From: Anarhynchus alexandrinus
Taxonomy: Eukaryota > Chordata > Aves > Charadriiformes > Charadriidae
Direction: 5' to 3'
NCBI GenBank assembly: GCA_008711295.1
Contig: VUYV01000042.1
Span: forward strand, 879,662-943,661
Length of the DNA: 64,000 nucleotides
Both the position numbers and the translations under genes were made by a program. Each line of letters begins with the position of its first letter. Positions within the stretch are counted from its first letter, which is position 1. The notes under the pieces were generated by a model. The model had not been told where the DNA came from. It ran no database searches and saw only the letters and a list, made by a program, of their open reading frames with translations. Positions 11,401 through 24,514 of the stretch are shown here, piece by piece.

Positions 11401-14400
11401 CAGCTACATGGATATTTCAGCTGAAAATATTTGCCCTGCTTTATTTCTCAGTTATCTCCAAATACTCTTAAAATAAAGAAGCTTGGCTTGCTTCCTTCTC
11501 ATCTCAGTTTCCCCCCACCTTGCTCAAATTTTTGGTCAAACAGTTTGCCTAAAGTTCTGCATAGAAACTGTGTCTCCAGTGTCTGTAGCCACAAATGCAA
11601 ATGCATGTGTTCCCGTTATGCAGGCTGAAGAGCTGATAGCGCCCATAGACACTTGAATGTAGTTGATAAGCACATCTTATTTAGGAGGGAATTGATTGCA
11701 AAGTCCTTTGAGGCTAGTTCTCTTAGTTCTTTAGTCCATGTGATTATCACTCTGGCAAAGCAATTGGAGGCTGCTGAAGTGTAAAATGAGACTGATTCAC
11801 CCCATAATTCTATTGCAGACTCTGCTTGTTTTTCCTGTCTGTCAAGTTATTGGGGAAGAATTAACTCCTCCTCAAGAATAATAACATTTTTCATGGTTAC
11901 CAGAAGGCTGGGTTAACTATGTTGTTAGCTTTAGGTGCCACAGATGACTTGTCTTTTAGGAACTGATATTTGGAACATGGCTTGTGAAAACCTTTGCTTT
12001 TAGGAAGCTGTTTTCTTTTTCATTGTTAACTGTAATAAGATGGGTGTATTACTTTATTCCAGTTCTCTGTTTTCCTGTAAGTTACCCTTTGTAGTGTCAT
12101 TTTGAGTTTATGATGTAGGCTCAGATTCAGCATGAGCTCTTCTGGGCTTCATTCTCTGGTTCAGCACACTAAGAGGTCTAGTAGGAATTTTTTCTTCTCC
12201 ACTTGTAGAGAAAAAGCAGAGAGAAAAGCAGTTTCCATGACCTGGACACAATATTAATTTAAAAAAAAAATCTGCTGGGAATGATCTTGAAAGCAGAAAG
12301 TTAAGACCTTTTGATAGAAACTATCTATACAGTAGTCCTATAAGCTATTGTAGCAAGGTGGGAAAAAAACATTTGACTGTTTCTTCTACGTGACTTTGAA
12401 TTTTTAGCTAAAAGTGTCCTTTGCTATCCAGCCTGAAGGCTGACAGAATGACATTCCAGGCCAGAGATGCTTCTCTAGTGTGAAGTGCAGGAAAACAGAT
12501 TTTCGTTGCTCCCTTTGCATGACAATGAATCTTTCAATCACTGCTGAGAAATTTTCATGCGTCTGAGAAATTTTAACTATCTCTCTACATTTGTTTGTCC
12601 TTATATTTGAGGGCTCAGCATGTCTGTCCTGAATATTTCTGTGATTGCATACTGGGATACTAATAAGAATGACTAGAACGAATACAGAGTAATGGAATAA
12701 ATGTATTTTTAAGGAAAAACTACAAATGAGATCATTGAAGGAAATGCAGTCTGTGTGCATCCCTTTGCTCCACTGGTTCATCTTTGAATCAGCTGCCATC
12801 TAAATCTTACATATGCCCTTTGAAGAAATATGAAAATTTAAATGACATCAGGATGGAAATTGTCACCATCTGATTTTGCAGTATTTGCTCCTACTTTTTG
12901 CATGCTGGTCTAGTTCTTGAGGTACTCAGCCAGGAAATGACATATCTGTGTTACAGCCTCTGCTTAAACTTCAAGATGATAGCCTTTTCTGCCTGAACCT
13001 CAAAACTGTTGCTCTAACCAAGCCTATAAAATATCCTAAGTCAGACCTTACCATCTCTCCTATGAGAGGTGAGCCTAGGGATGCAAAGTAATGGGATGAG
13101 AAAGAAAGAAACAAGAGGCAGTCTGACTCTACTTGACTTTTGTGGTACTCAAAAGGGAAATGGTCCGGGGTTCTTTTTTTGGTGTGGGTTTATTGTTTTT
13201 TTTTGTCACCTATAAAATGCATACTCATGTGAAGAACCTGGGTTTCGAAATCTTACTGCCCTTTCCTGAATGCTTTAGCCTATGTTAGTTAGGTTAAAAT
13301 ATCACCAGTGTCTTCAAAAGGAGCAGTAGGGAATACTCCAGTTGAAGCAGTTATACAGCCTACTGTTTTTGGTTATAGTAGGTATAGGTTCAATTCCTTT
13401 CAGGATGAACAGATTCTGGAATGCAAGTATTCCACTTGGGAGATGCTTTGAGGGGGAATCAGCTTGCAGGTTATGATATCTGAATGTAAGCCTCTACATG
13501 TCTGTAGATTAAGAGTTTAAGCTCCAATTATCCTTAATGGGATCCTTACCAGTCAGCGTAACCTAGAGCTGACCGTGGCTATCTGCTTTCCTTAAGATGA
13601 GTTGAATTGTTCTCCATGATTCCTTGGCTCTGCTGACTGCATTGTCTCTGTCCATACTGGGAGCTTAGACACCTAACTCGTTTGCATAAACTTTCCATAG
13701 TGATTGCCTGAAGTAGATGTTTGAGCTGAATCCCACCCCATGTTTCTCTTTCTCCTCTTCCACTACATCTTTTAAAGATCCCAGGAGTATTCCTGTCAGT
13801 TCGCTAGTCTGTAGACATACAAACTGAGCAAACTATTCTAACTTTTGCAAGTTTTCAGGTGTGCCTACTCTCCATGTAGGGGGGAGTTTCTCTACGTATT
13901 GGAATGTGAAATTAGACATACTAGATGGTGCTTCTTTTCTAAACCTATTTGTGAGACAGTGCATAAATTGAGTAGATTGAATTCCACCCTCATTGTGCAA
14001 CATTCACATTTGAGCTATAGGTTATCATTTTGTGCATCTTTAGCTCTGCTAGAATAGTTCCAAAATTATTCTAGTAGCTTTAAAGCCAGTTTTGCTGATG
14101 TCTTATCTTTCTTTTTTTTTGGTGCGTGCATGTGCTGATTATTGTTGTTCTTCCTTCCTTAGGAATATATATTTAAATTTCCCTGCTGCCTCACAGTTCC
14201 CACACAATGTCTGCTTGATTGCATATTCTTTGTGGTTTCATTTGGTTTGTCTCTCTAGTGTGAGGTCCTGCAAGCAATGTTAATAGACCATCCTCCCAAG
14301 AGGAATTTATGGGTAATTTTCTTTGGCACCTGAAAGATTTATGATCAAAATATTAAACATGAATAGGAAACTGAACTAAATAAATCACAGCTTAATTCTA

Positions 14401-16377
14401 CAGATGTATGCTGATTTATTTATATGTGGGTACAGCACTCGGAGACACCCTTTTTATTTCAGATTTCTGCTGACATATATAGGCAGGCAGCAATTTCAGC
14501 TCAAGGCTAGGTGCAAGAGACTCTTACATTCAGCTCGCTATCAGTACAGAGTTCTTCCACAGTTTTTGATGAGTTTTTTGGGGACAGATCCAGAAAAGTT
14601 TGTGAGCAGTACCTCTCTGCAATATCCAGACTACATTAGGAACTTCATTTCACCAAAACAGTACTTGAAGTGGGCCTCAGCAGGATAATCCAAACCACCT
14701 AAATTAGCATTCTGGGCTCCATAAATAGACAGTGGAGAAGGGTAAGCCCCTGTCAAGGTCTATGAGTACTTACTTTGGTTAGCAAACTCTTTCTCTCCCT
14801 TGACTTCTTTGAGTGTACTCACCTACTTCAGTGTTACCATGTACTGAGCAAGGTGCACCTTAGAGCCAGCTGAGAAATTGCAGCCCCTGTCTCAGCTGAA
14901 AGCTTGGAGAGCAACCCTTGCCTGGAACAGCATATAACCTGATGCTTTGTATTTTGTTGTGGGTTGGGTTGGTTTTTTTTCATGAAAATTACAGTACAGT
15001 ATAGTAAAACCACATCTTTATTTTTGACCTTTTCCACACAAGTTGTAAAAAATTGGCAGTACACGGAACTATCAAAATAAGCAATGATTTATTCCTTAGT
15101 AATACAATTTAAATGTTGTTTTTCACTTCAAGAACAACAGCAAATACTGCTGTTTCCTGGGGCTTATCTCCATATTCCTGCATTCTGATATATAGCAAGG
15201 ATTTTCTTCTACCTGTCAGTCCTCTCTGCCAGCTATTGGGCTTTCTCCTGCTCTGCACGCTTTGCTGTGTTATCTAGGCGACTTTCCAGTTTCATTCAGC
15301 ACTTGACAGTCCTCTTATACTGCTTGTTTTTTGCTCATACACAACGATTCACGCAGTGATTCTGACAAACTATTAACAGACATTTTAATGCTGCTAATCT
15401 TGCTTGCTGTTCCTCCTTGTATGTCTCCTCTGTTTTAGTTGACTCCTTTTCTAGTGTGTGTAAACTACACTTCAAACTCTCACAGCTAGTCTTTTTAGGG
15501 ATCTCAGATGTCAGAAAGCTCAATTTTGTTTAGAAATTTTGAGCCTAGACACTGTTAATTTCCAAGCATGCTCCTGTAAATGATAACAAACTAACATCAT
15601 GCTCCAAAAGCTCACTGCTTGTCAAGTTCTTTTTAAAAATATCTTCTAAATGTACTCTGAGGTTTATTTTAACTCTTCACAGACCTTCAAATAAAGCCAA
15701 TATGCATTACTATGATTTTTAAGAAATAAAAATTTGACACTACTTCTTAAACTTGCAAAGTAATTTAAGGCGATATTGTTTTGGACTAGGTAATTCTTCT
15801 GAAAAAGCAAGCAAAAGCATGATCGTGTATAGTTCATGACATCAGTACTAAAATATTCTGAGTTCAGGCAGTGAGTAAAGCTAGCAAATTCTGGATGCTT
15901 GGCATTCTGTTCTGTTGCTACCAACATTATATCCAAAGTAGAATTCGGGTTTCTGCTTTCTCTGTTATAGGCACTTCCGTATTATGGCGGATTTAGTTCA
16001 TCTTAAAATGATGATCATGAATCTCAGTGGTGTTTGAGAGCTTGCAGTGGTGATTAACAAAGGCCTGTTGCTATTCTGAAGTGCACTGAAGTATGTAATT
16101 AAACATTTTTTTTTCTCCAGATTGGAGCTGAGTTTTGAAATAAGAGTGGTTTGATTGAAAACTCAGCTTTGTGAAATGGTTGAGTTCTCCCCAAGCTAAA
16201 GCCAAGTTCAAAAAATTGATGATATAGTTAAAAGAGCTTGATCTTAAACTATTAATAGGAGGACTTTGGTGCTGACACTGCCTTTAAACTCATCCAAGAT
16301 CCTACAATTTGTGATGACTGCACATTCAATTCAACGTGGTATAAAAACATACAAATGTCTTGGCTATGTACATTCTC
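8406..16377. other. About 8 kb of AT-rich DNA without recognised features
   Basis: I see no exon-like frame, RNA gene or recognisable mobile element in this longest repeat-poor stretch. Frames of 60-130 codons (for example 10589-10987 and 12404-12799 on the minus strand, 14404-14688 on the plus strand) show no domain or signature and are probably chance. Short T-runs (for example 9744-9755) and a gtgggttgggttggtttttt patch near 14956 are simple sequence. A diverged ancient repeat or a conserved non-coding element could be missed by eye. Confidence 0.45.
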
Positions 16378-16815
16378 TCAGTGGACACCAAGCTGAACAT
16401 GAGCCAGCAATGCACCCTTGCAGCAAAGCAGGCCAGCAGCCTCCTGGGCTGCATTAGGCAGAGCATTGTCAACAGGTTGAGAGAGGTAATCCTTCTCCTC
16501 TGTTCAACACTGCTGAGACACAGCTGGTGTCCTGTGTCCGGTCCTGAAAGACATGAACATACTGGAACGACTTCAGCCAAGGATCACGAAGATGATAAAG
16601 AACCTGGAGCATCTGTCATATGAGGGGAGGCTGGGAGAGCTTAAACTGTTCAGCCTGGAGAAGAGAAGCCTTAGAGGCATCTTATGTGTGTAAAAATATC
16701 TTTGAGGGCATTAAAGAAGGTGGAGCCAGACTCTTCTCAGTGGTATCCAGTGACAGGATAAGAAAGATGAGAGGCAATGGGCACAATTTGAAATATAGGA
16801 AATTCCACCTAAACA
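16378..16815 (+). pseudogene. CR1 ORF2 C-terminal remnant
   Basis: A plus-strand frame reads VDTKLNMSQQCTLAAKQASS and LGCIRQSIVNRLREVILLLC up to about 16520. There the [14 protein letters not shown] block is shortened and the frame shifts. A second frame from 16620 resumes with the YEGRLGELKLFSLEKR-type block in altered reading. It has no catalytic region and is clearly non-functional. Confidence 0.7.
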
Positions 16816-17047
16816 CAAGAAAAAAATTTTATTTTTTTTTTTTTTTCAAATGGTGTCTATAGTAAGAAACTAGTAGAGGTTGCCCAGGGAGGTTGTGGAA
16901 CCTCCATCCTTGGAGACATTGAAAACCTGATGGGTCACAGCCCTTAGCAACCCACTCTCTAGCTGACCCTCCTCTGAGCAGGGATGTTGGCCTGGACGAC
17001 CTCCAGAGGTCCCTGACAACCTGAATGACTGTGTGATTCTGTGTGTT
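16378..17047 (+). mobile_element. CR1 LINE 3' fragment, sense
   Basis: It starts with gtggacaccaagctgaacat, which encodes the VDTKLNMSQQC part of ORF2. It runs through the ORF2 C-terminus and 3' UTR and ends in a CR1-like terminus (ggcctggacgacctccagag, then atgactgtgtgattctgtg). Bases are missing in the middle (for example around 16525). An A/T-run of about 28 bp (16820-16847) sits where other copies read a ttcttcactgtgagg-like word. It is a moderately old copy of about 670 bp. Confidence 0.88.
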
Positions 17048-20000
17048 TGTGGATGATTCACAGACTAAAAGGAAGAAAAAAAGTGTCGGTGACTACAGTA
17101 GTCCTAATGGCTTCAGCTCTCCTGCTGTGCCAGATCACTTCTTCATGTGACTCCCATAATGACATTATGTGTTAAAAGTTCCTTCCAGCCTCAACAATTC
17201 TTTGTCATTTATGTCAGTATCCATTCAAATTCTTTTTGTCTCAATTTTTTAATCTTCCTTATCATAGAAAGCTTTGCTAGGAAATTATAGTATTTAGTCT
17301 TAAGAGGAGAAAACAACAGGAAAAAGTATCTTTTTCTACCTTAAAAATGTCTCCGCAAACAAAGTCTTTCCTAAGCAAAATTCTACATGGTATAGCAAGT
17401 CATCCATGGTGACAGGATAATCTTTCTACCTAGAAGAGAACAACAGATTGTTCAGTCCGTAGTTTCCTGCATGCATGATACAGGCATCTTTGTTAGATTT
17501 CGTACGCTCTTTGGGTCAAGACACTAACATATGTATAGTTTAAAATATTCATCTCAGGGAACCACATGGGGTTAGCAGGCAGATTTACACAAGTGCTCTT
17601 CAGAACAAGACAAAAATATTGCAAAAGACATAAATGCTGCAGTATTATCTCTGTAAATAATAAAGATATTATAAAGGGAGAAAGAAAAGATGATCAAATA
17701 TTTTTTGTTGGCTGCATGTATTCTCTTGGTGGAGCAGCTGATATTAGGTCTCAGTGGTATAGTAATCTTCCTATAAAATATAGAATATTCAGAAGCAATA
17801 AATCAAGTTACATTTTATCAGCTGAAGTTCTTAGTGCATACTGACTCTGCCTTACATCTATTGACATAAAAAAAGATTATGTCAACAGCATTCTTTAAAG
17901 GTGCCTATCCATCCATTTTCTGCTTTGTTCCTCCTGTTCAAGATTGACAGTGCAATTGATTCTGTTCTGCGACAAGAGTCAACCCCCTGAGCTCTAATTT
18001 CCATTAGTGCTTAATAAGTTTTTACTTCCAAAACATGTAAACTCCCTTTAACCTTAATAGTACAGGAAAATCAACTGCAAATAACAGCAGTGATACACAC
18101 CCATGACTGTATGCTTAAGATGGAAGGATGAAATATGCAGAAACAGAGCTGTTACATGGTACCTTTACGTGATTTAGAGCATGCACCATAGTAAACAATG
18201 TTATTGGCCAAAGTGAAGGTATAGGAACTATAATTTTCAGAGATGTGGTATAGTTTTCCTCAATGTTTATAAAGAAATACCAATGAATAGAGCATGAAAA
18301 TATTATATGAGTAATAATTAAGTAAGGTAATTTCTGTGATTACGTAGTGGTGGAATTTCATTCGAAACCCATTCCTTGCTTAAGAATTGGGTTCCAAAAG
18401 ATTGTATTTCATTTCTAATGAGTGATATCTGTGTCTTATGTTTACAGGGCAACTCTCAGAAATGTAAATGCAGTGTAATCTGGCACAGTTTCAGTAAATC
18501 CCAATAACAGTGTCAAATAGGATAGCTACGAGGCAGCAAATCCTATTTTAGCAGAACATCATGTCTGAAAGATTTCAGCCTTTCCAGTTAAATCACCTTT
18601 GGTTTTTGTCTTCTTTACATTATTTTCTTTTATTACTAATCTTGAAGAATCTGATTGTTGCATAGTTGTTTATGGCTTTGCTTTCTACCCTTCTCTGTTT
18701 TTCTTTGTCACAAGCTTATAAAACAACGTGCTGTAACTGGCTTTGTCTGAATAATAAAAGAGCAGAATAGTCAGCCTGTGCCTACTACCAGATATCGATT
18801 ACTTCTATTTGCTAAGAGGAAAATGGAGATTAGTTCTGTAAAACTCTTCACTACAGAAATCTTCAGCAATGTGTTTTCAAGATGCTATCATGGTTCTTCA
18901 CATCACCCAACTTAGCTTCCCAGGAGTCCTCTTATTTTTGATGAACGATAAGGAGAAAGTGAAAGGACTGAAGGTTATGCTTACACTGACACTGTGCCAG
19001 TCCCAAGGGCTGTCCATAGCCATTGGGCCAGGTGATGGAGCTGCACTACACAAGAAGATTATGCTGCCCATTGCTCCAGGGCTGCTCTCAGAGGGAAATG
19101 CGCTTCAGAAGGGAGCCATGGGTATCAACCACACCATCTGCAGTAAGGACAATTACAGCAAAAAAGAGACCAGGAGTGAAACAAGGAGTAATGCAAGGTG
19201 GGATTATAACCCTGTATAAGCCTGTACAAGGCTTCTATTCTGAACTGTCTTTAGGTAGGACCCCATCTCTTCTCACTGACTCCAAAGAGAATCTAGAGAA
19301 AGGAGGCAAGTTCTGTATCTAAATATACATGACATAGTCATATCTGAGATATTTCACCATGTCCACTCCCAATCAGTGTTGGGAGAAGGGAAAAGAAAGT
19401 ATTGTTCAGCCTGCACTGGCATGGTGGCCTGCAAGAGCATCATTGCTTCAATTAAAGCAATTCTAAGAAAATGGAAAAGAAACTGAAGAAAGCTGCTGTA
19501 CAGTTTCAGGTTGTCTGGGTACACAGAGAATATGGATAATTTGCCCTCCCCCCACATTGTGCAACTCAATAGAAAGAAGTACGTGCCTTCCAACCTCCTA
19601 ATACAAATACCACCAGTCTCATCCTTCTAAACTCTTTGCAAACAGTTACCAGTGTATTAACACATACTGTACTACTCATTCATTAGCTCTTCAGCATCTT
19701 ATGCATGACAATTTTAATAATAAGATAATTTCACTATGTGATTGCATGGGACTTTTAAAACCTAACCTCTTGCAATATTAGCATGCATGAGATGAACTGA
19801 AATTGCTAAGGATGTCTATAATTTTTTTTCTCTCATATACATTTTCTTTTCCTTCCATGAGAAGGATTATATTCTTACCAGAGTGAAAAGAAGATAACAG
19901 TTAACATAAGAGTTTTATATTCCAGCACAGCCAGTGATTTAGGGCAATAGTATGAGACAGTGTACAGGGGCCAGACTGACAGGTGCAACCAATCTGAGCA

Positions 20001-21600
20001 ATATCGTTCAAGAAGCTTATGAATTAATAGGTAACACTTACAGTAGGAGCAAGGCCTTCCTAGAACAGTTTTGGAAGGTATTCCACAAATTCGTATTAGC
20101 AAGATAAAATAATTTTATCTTATGTTGTTTATTAGCCAAAAGTAAGGCAATTTTCATCCTGCAAAGCATGAATGGCTCTGAATACACAGACGGGGTTCAG
20201 TTCTAGCAGAAGAAGGTAAATATACTCTCGGTTACCTAGTTTGTACCTGTTAGGATTCTCTTAAATGCATTCTGCTGTAAATTTAAATTATTCTTTTTAT
20301 TAAATGTTACATATTTGTAGCTGTGAACTCAATTAGAGTTCCATATACCCCTCTGAAATTAAATTCATTGTAATTTTTCGCTTCCTTTCCTTTTCTTTCC
20401 ACTTTTTCCTGTACTATCATACATTCTCTGATCTTTCTCCAGCTCTCCCTTTTCCTCCACCTTTTTTAGCCTGATTGCTGAGGAAAGCAAAGATTATGTG
20501 ATTGTGCTGTTTGCCCATCCACCTGCGAGCCAGCTTCTCATAACCTTAGAACATAGGCTAATTTCAATCATGTTTGACAGAGGCATAGAAATCGCAAAGT
20601 TCCTGAGCTGTTGTAACTTTTATGAGCCCCTGTGGCTGTTGAGAGAATAGGCACACCACACAGTTCTCCCGTTGAGCAACGTTACAAGGTGAATGACTGC
20701 AACGACTATCTACTTGGCTGGCTAACCAGGAAAGGTTGGCCTTGCAACATAATTAGGTCTTCAAGGAAAAAACTGGTACATGCTGCTTCTTGCTTACATG
20801 GTATTCATGTAAAATAGGAGAGAAATGAGAAAATTGGTGTGGTTTAGGGTACTTGTAGATGAAAACAGATATACTGGAGATAAAGGTCTGCAACATGGGT
20901 GCCCTGTGAGAATTAAAACAATGAGGTGTTGGAGTAATAGAGAAGAAAGGACAGAAATGTGGTTGGGGTGTTATGAGGAGAGCTGAGCAGAGCTGAGTCT
21001 GCTTAAATAAAGTCACATAAGGGATAAAGGCCGTTAAGCTCATAATTCCACTGTTAGTTGAAGAGTTTGTTCTTACTTCTTTTCCTAACAAACTGTGGCC
21101 TGCCCTAGAGGGGACTTTTCTGTCATGTCATAACATTTTAATGAGTCATTTCAGTGATTAATTCTGTCTATTCTTTTTCTTCTCAGAAGTATCTTCTGTC
21201 CTCCTCAGTCTGATCCCTTTTTCAGGCTCTCAGAATCTCTTTCCATATCAGGGTTGTGTGACTCTGATATTTTCACTTAGGGAAATACATGGATGTTGGA
21301 TGTTGAAGAATATAACTTAGTTTTAAAATTAACTTTCTTAAATTTCAGAGCAAAATACCTTTAAAAAAAAATTAATTTTTTTTGTTTGATTTGTGGTGAT
21401 TTTAAATTTTTTTTTTCTTTGCTGAATTTAACTTGAATAAACTGTTCTAAAAAACATACCCATCTGGTTTCTTTAACTGTCTACCTTAGGGTGAACATGA
21501 AGAACAGTCATCCCGTTCCCATACACTGTGTGTTTGTCAACTATTGATATAATTTGTATGCTGGTCTGTCCTGACCATTGCATGACAGACAATTACTAAC
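17048..21600. other. Unannotated spacer
   Basis: No recognised gene or repeat. The open stretch at 18869-19219 (116 codons, with the word ggagctgcactacacaagaa) is among the longest frames outside mobile elements. It has no motif I recognise and no convincing splice framing. A second overlapping frame (19023-19322) argues for chance or a decayed repeat. Confidence 0.4.
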
Positions 21601-21620
21601 TTGCATTACCATTTCACCAG

Positions 21621-21660
21621 TACAGTATCTATGTATCTACAGTATCTATGCACAGTATCA
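21621..21660 (+). repeat. Short direct repeat of cagtatctatg
   Basis: The word cagtatctatg occurs twice in direct orientation about 20 bp apart, followed by a partial third copy cagtatc. It is a minor simple repeat just upstream of the 110-bp duplication. Confidence 0.5.
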
Positions 21661-21865
21661 TCTCATGGAACTTAGTCTGTGTGTCAGCCCTGTTTCATCA
21701 GGACATACTCCCATCTGTGTTCAGATGGAAAGTTAGAGGCCAGAACAGCGTTTGTCCTCCCTGTGTTGAAAAAGCAACACCCCCAGAACATGGTCTCACT
21801 GGTGATTTCCCTGGGGTACTATGTATGCTTCTACATGGTCCCTAAACAAGGTCATGACATGACTT

Positions 21866-22085
21866 CAGTCTAGCCCCCCCCATATGTTGCATCTGTCCTT
21901 GAGAGGGACTTTCTCCAGAAAAAAAGAGCAGATGGAACCTTTTTGTATGTGTACAAAACTGTATTTATATCAGNGCAGTCTAGCCCCCCCCATATGTTGC
22001 AACTGTCCTTGAGGGGGACTTTCTCCAGAAAAAAGAGCAGATTGAACCTCTTTGTATGTGTACAAAACTGTATTTATATCAGTGT
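21866..22085 (+). repeat. 110-bp direct duplication with an N at the junction
   Basis: Two head-to-tail copies, 21866-21975 and 21976-22085, each start cagtctagccccccccatat and end gtatttatatcag. They differ at about five positions (for example gcatctg/gcaactg, gagaggg/gaggggg, agatgg/agattg and one A in an A-run). The base at 21974 is N, the only ambiguous base I noticed in the window, exactly where copy 1 hands over to copy 2. The matching base in copy 2 is T. This may be a genuine tandem duplication, or an assembly product in which two haplotypes or two error-containing contig ends were laid end to end. Confidence 0.9.
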
Positions 22086-22527
22086 GCTTATCACCAGAAC
22101 ATTAAACCCACATGCTTAAAAACACATCAACCCCAGAGAAAAGCAAATACACCAATGAGTATCTACCCCCTACGGCATGCGTTCATGCACCAGAGGGAGA
22201 AACATTAATGGACAATCAGAGAATCCTCTAAGACAGAGGAAGTACACTGAATGATCTCTCTTCTTAGAAGGGCTGCTGTGACAGTGGTCTTTGAAAACCA
22301 GAATCAGAGAGCCAAAAAGGAAAGGCACACTCTGCCTTGATCGTTGGAGAAGTTCCAGGAATTCTTCCCTCTCTCATTTTTGGTTGCTTAAACCCACTCT
22401 TCAAGGAACTCACTGGACTTTGTTGTATGCTTCCTGTCTACAAAGGTTATTCTAGCTGGGCTTCCAGAGGAGTGAAAACTGTTTGGGCTTGCCAGCTCTA
22501 AACAAAGATCTTGATACCCGGTTGAAC

Positions 22528-22535
22528 TATAAAAG
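22528..22535 (+). promoter_or_regulatory. Candidate TATA box of an unassigned promoter or LTR
   Basis: The word tataaaag (in gaactataaaagacctgg) is a good TATA match, with a GC-richer 3' flank ending in a splice-donor-like aaagtaaga at about 22730-22737. A start would be expected near 22558-22562, giving a first exon of about 170 nt. Neither a protein start nor the boundaries of an LTR are convincing. The block from about 21640 to 22735 could be an unrecognised LTR or a real promoter. This is inference only. Confidence 0.25.
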
Positions 22536-22739
22536 ACCTGGCACCTCTCCACATAAAAGCCTTGCTATAGCGTGCAGCTACTGAATTGTGGATCAGAACT
22601 TTCTCACGTTAGTGCTGGCAGGAAGCAAAGACCAGACCGCTCCGAGCCTTGCTCTCCTAAAAGTAGGGAGAAGGAAGCAAGTTCACCCAAGGTTTATCCT
22701 ACCTTTCACTTGGAAGGATCAGAGTGTTAAAGTAAGATG

Positions 22740-24234
22740 CTGTTGTTGCTTTTCTAGTAGGAAATGTCTGGTCACATTTTAATTGCACCAAAATGTTGTG
22801 TTTTAGTTTTGGGTTTTTTTCATTGTTGTTGTTTGACTAGGTCTTTTGTGTTTTATATTTTAAAAAAATATTCCCATTTTAATTTGCTGTTGGTAAGAAT
22901 AGTACAGTTTAATTCTTGCAGAAGGCTATTACAGTGTTCTAATTTCATTTCAATTATCAGCACAACTCCACGCCTCCTTACATTTCATCATAATGCTAAC
23001 AATAACGTTACACCCCCTCATGCTCTTCACTTGCCTCTTTTCCCTCCTCTTAACTGCTCTTAGTGGTTTTCCCTTCTGCCCTTGACTTTACATTTTCTCA
23101 CTCCAGCCAACCCTATGTTCTCAGAACTGCCTCTAGCTCACTTGCAAGAGCCTGTCTTCTCTTTCCTTCTTCACAGTTTAACTGCCATGGGCTAAATTTT
23201 CAGAAAAGACAGGATATGGAGAAGAGAGTGTATGCTGAGAGATAACTCTTATTTCAGATTTTGTTTTAAAAAGATCTATGTTTCTTTTTTATTTATTTAT
23301 TCCAGCAGCAAACTGGTAATTCTTTAAGAATAAGTAGATAAAAATGATTGGGAAAACATGCCCTGAGACACAAACATTCATGTTTTTCATGTATGTCTAG
23401 CTCCTTGCTTCTTACTGTGATTTCTTGCTCTGTTTTTACATTCATGATTTTATGATAAAACTGCACTATTGTGAAACTGGCACTGCTCAGCAATGAATTG
23501 GTACCTCTTAAAGAGCAGTGGTACAGATTGCTGTTTCGCCCTGGCACATGTCCACTCTCTGGGCAGGCATTAGCTTGCTGTGCTTGGATCCAGCCACTCA
23601 ATTCCATAAGCTCCTGAGGTGTCATGTTGTGAGCAGTGATGGTCACTGTTCACAGCACTGTGACTTTCAGGAACAGACCTTCAGAATGGCTGCCACAGTT
23701 TTCCCAAGGATCTAGTGTTAACATGTGCTCTGCGTAGAGACCCCTGGTCTACGGGAGTTGTGCTTTCCTAGTTAGAGGTAATATTGGAACTTGGCAGGAG
23801 AGCTTGCTAATACATAAATTCCTTAAACATGCACAGCCTTGGGGAAAAAACATCTGAGAAATCTGTGAAAAGCAAAATACAGCTCTGAATAGATTCCTGT
23901 CTGTCTCATACCATTCTTTCTTATGATTCTCAGCTGCAAGTGGTATAATCGCTCAAAGCATCTCTTTTCAGCCTGGTCTGATTATTCGTGGCTGTGAAAT
24001 CACTTATGGTCAGAAAAATAGTCTCCTATAACATCTCTTTGACACACTGCCATAAGGTTTGGTTTGGTTGTTGGTCCCAGCAACAACTTCAGTCTAGCCT
24101 GTTAGCTTCTGTAAGATGATCCTTCAAAATTAGAGTCTTAGAAAACGGAGTCTTTGTTTTCACTGCATGTGAGTTTTCAGCCCTAAGGATCATTGATGCT
24201 TCTGTCATTATGAGTGCTATCTCAATGTCCAGAA
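22740..24234. other. Unannotated spacer
   Basis: Nothing recognised apart from short T-rich runs (22815, 23285) and a tttggtttggttgttgg patch near 24057. No sustained frame with a recognisable product. Confidence 0.45.
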
Positions 24235-24278
24235 AATCACAGAATCACAGAATCACAGAATCACAGAATCATAGAATA
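24235..24278 (-). repeat. CR1 3'-tail octamer microsatellite
   Basis: Four to five units of atcacaga (reverse complement of the CR1 tail octamer) end in a tcatagaat variant. This is the direct 3' end of the antisense CR1 that follows and is the longest such tail in the window. Tail repeats of this kind are the normal CR1 terminus. It is not a CRISPR-like array because there are no spacers. Confidence 0.9.
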
Positions 24279-24514
24279 GTTTGTGTTGGAAAGGACCTTT
24301 AAAGGTCATCTAGTCCAACCTCCCTGCAATAAGCAGGGACATCTTCAACTAGATCAGGTTGCTCAGAGCCCCCTCCAAGTTCACCTTGAATGTTTCCAGG
24401 GATGGGGCATCTACCAGCTCTCTGGGAAACCTGTACCAGTGTCTCACCACCCTCACAGTAAAGAACTTCTTCCTTAGATCTAATCTAAATCTACCCTCTT
24501 TTGGTTTAAAGCCA

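Noticed and set aside
18869..19219. 116-codon frame as a possible host exon
   Set aside because: No recognised motif, no convincing acceptor/donor pair, and a competing overlapping frame.
24235..24278. Regular short repeats that might suggest a CRISPR-like array
   Set aside because: The octamers are contiguous with no spacers and continue into a CR1 body. This is an animal genome.
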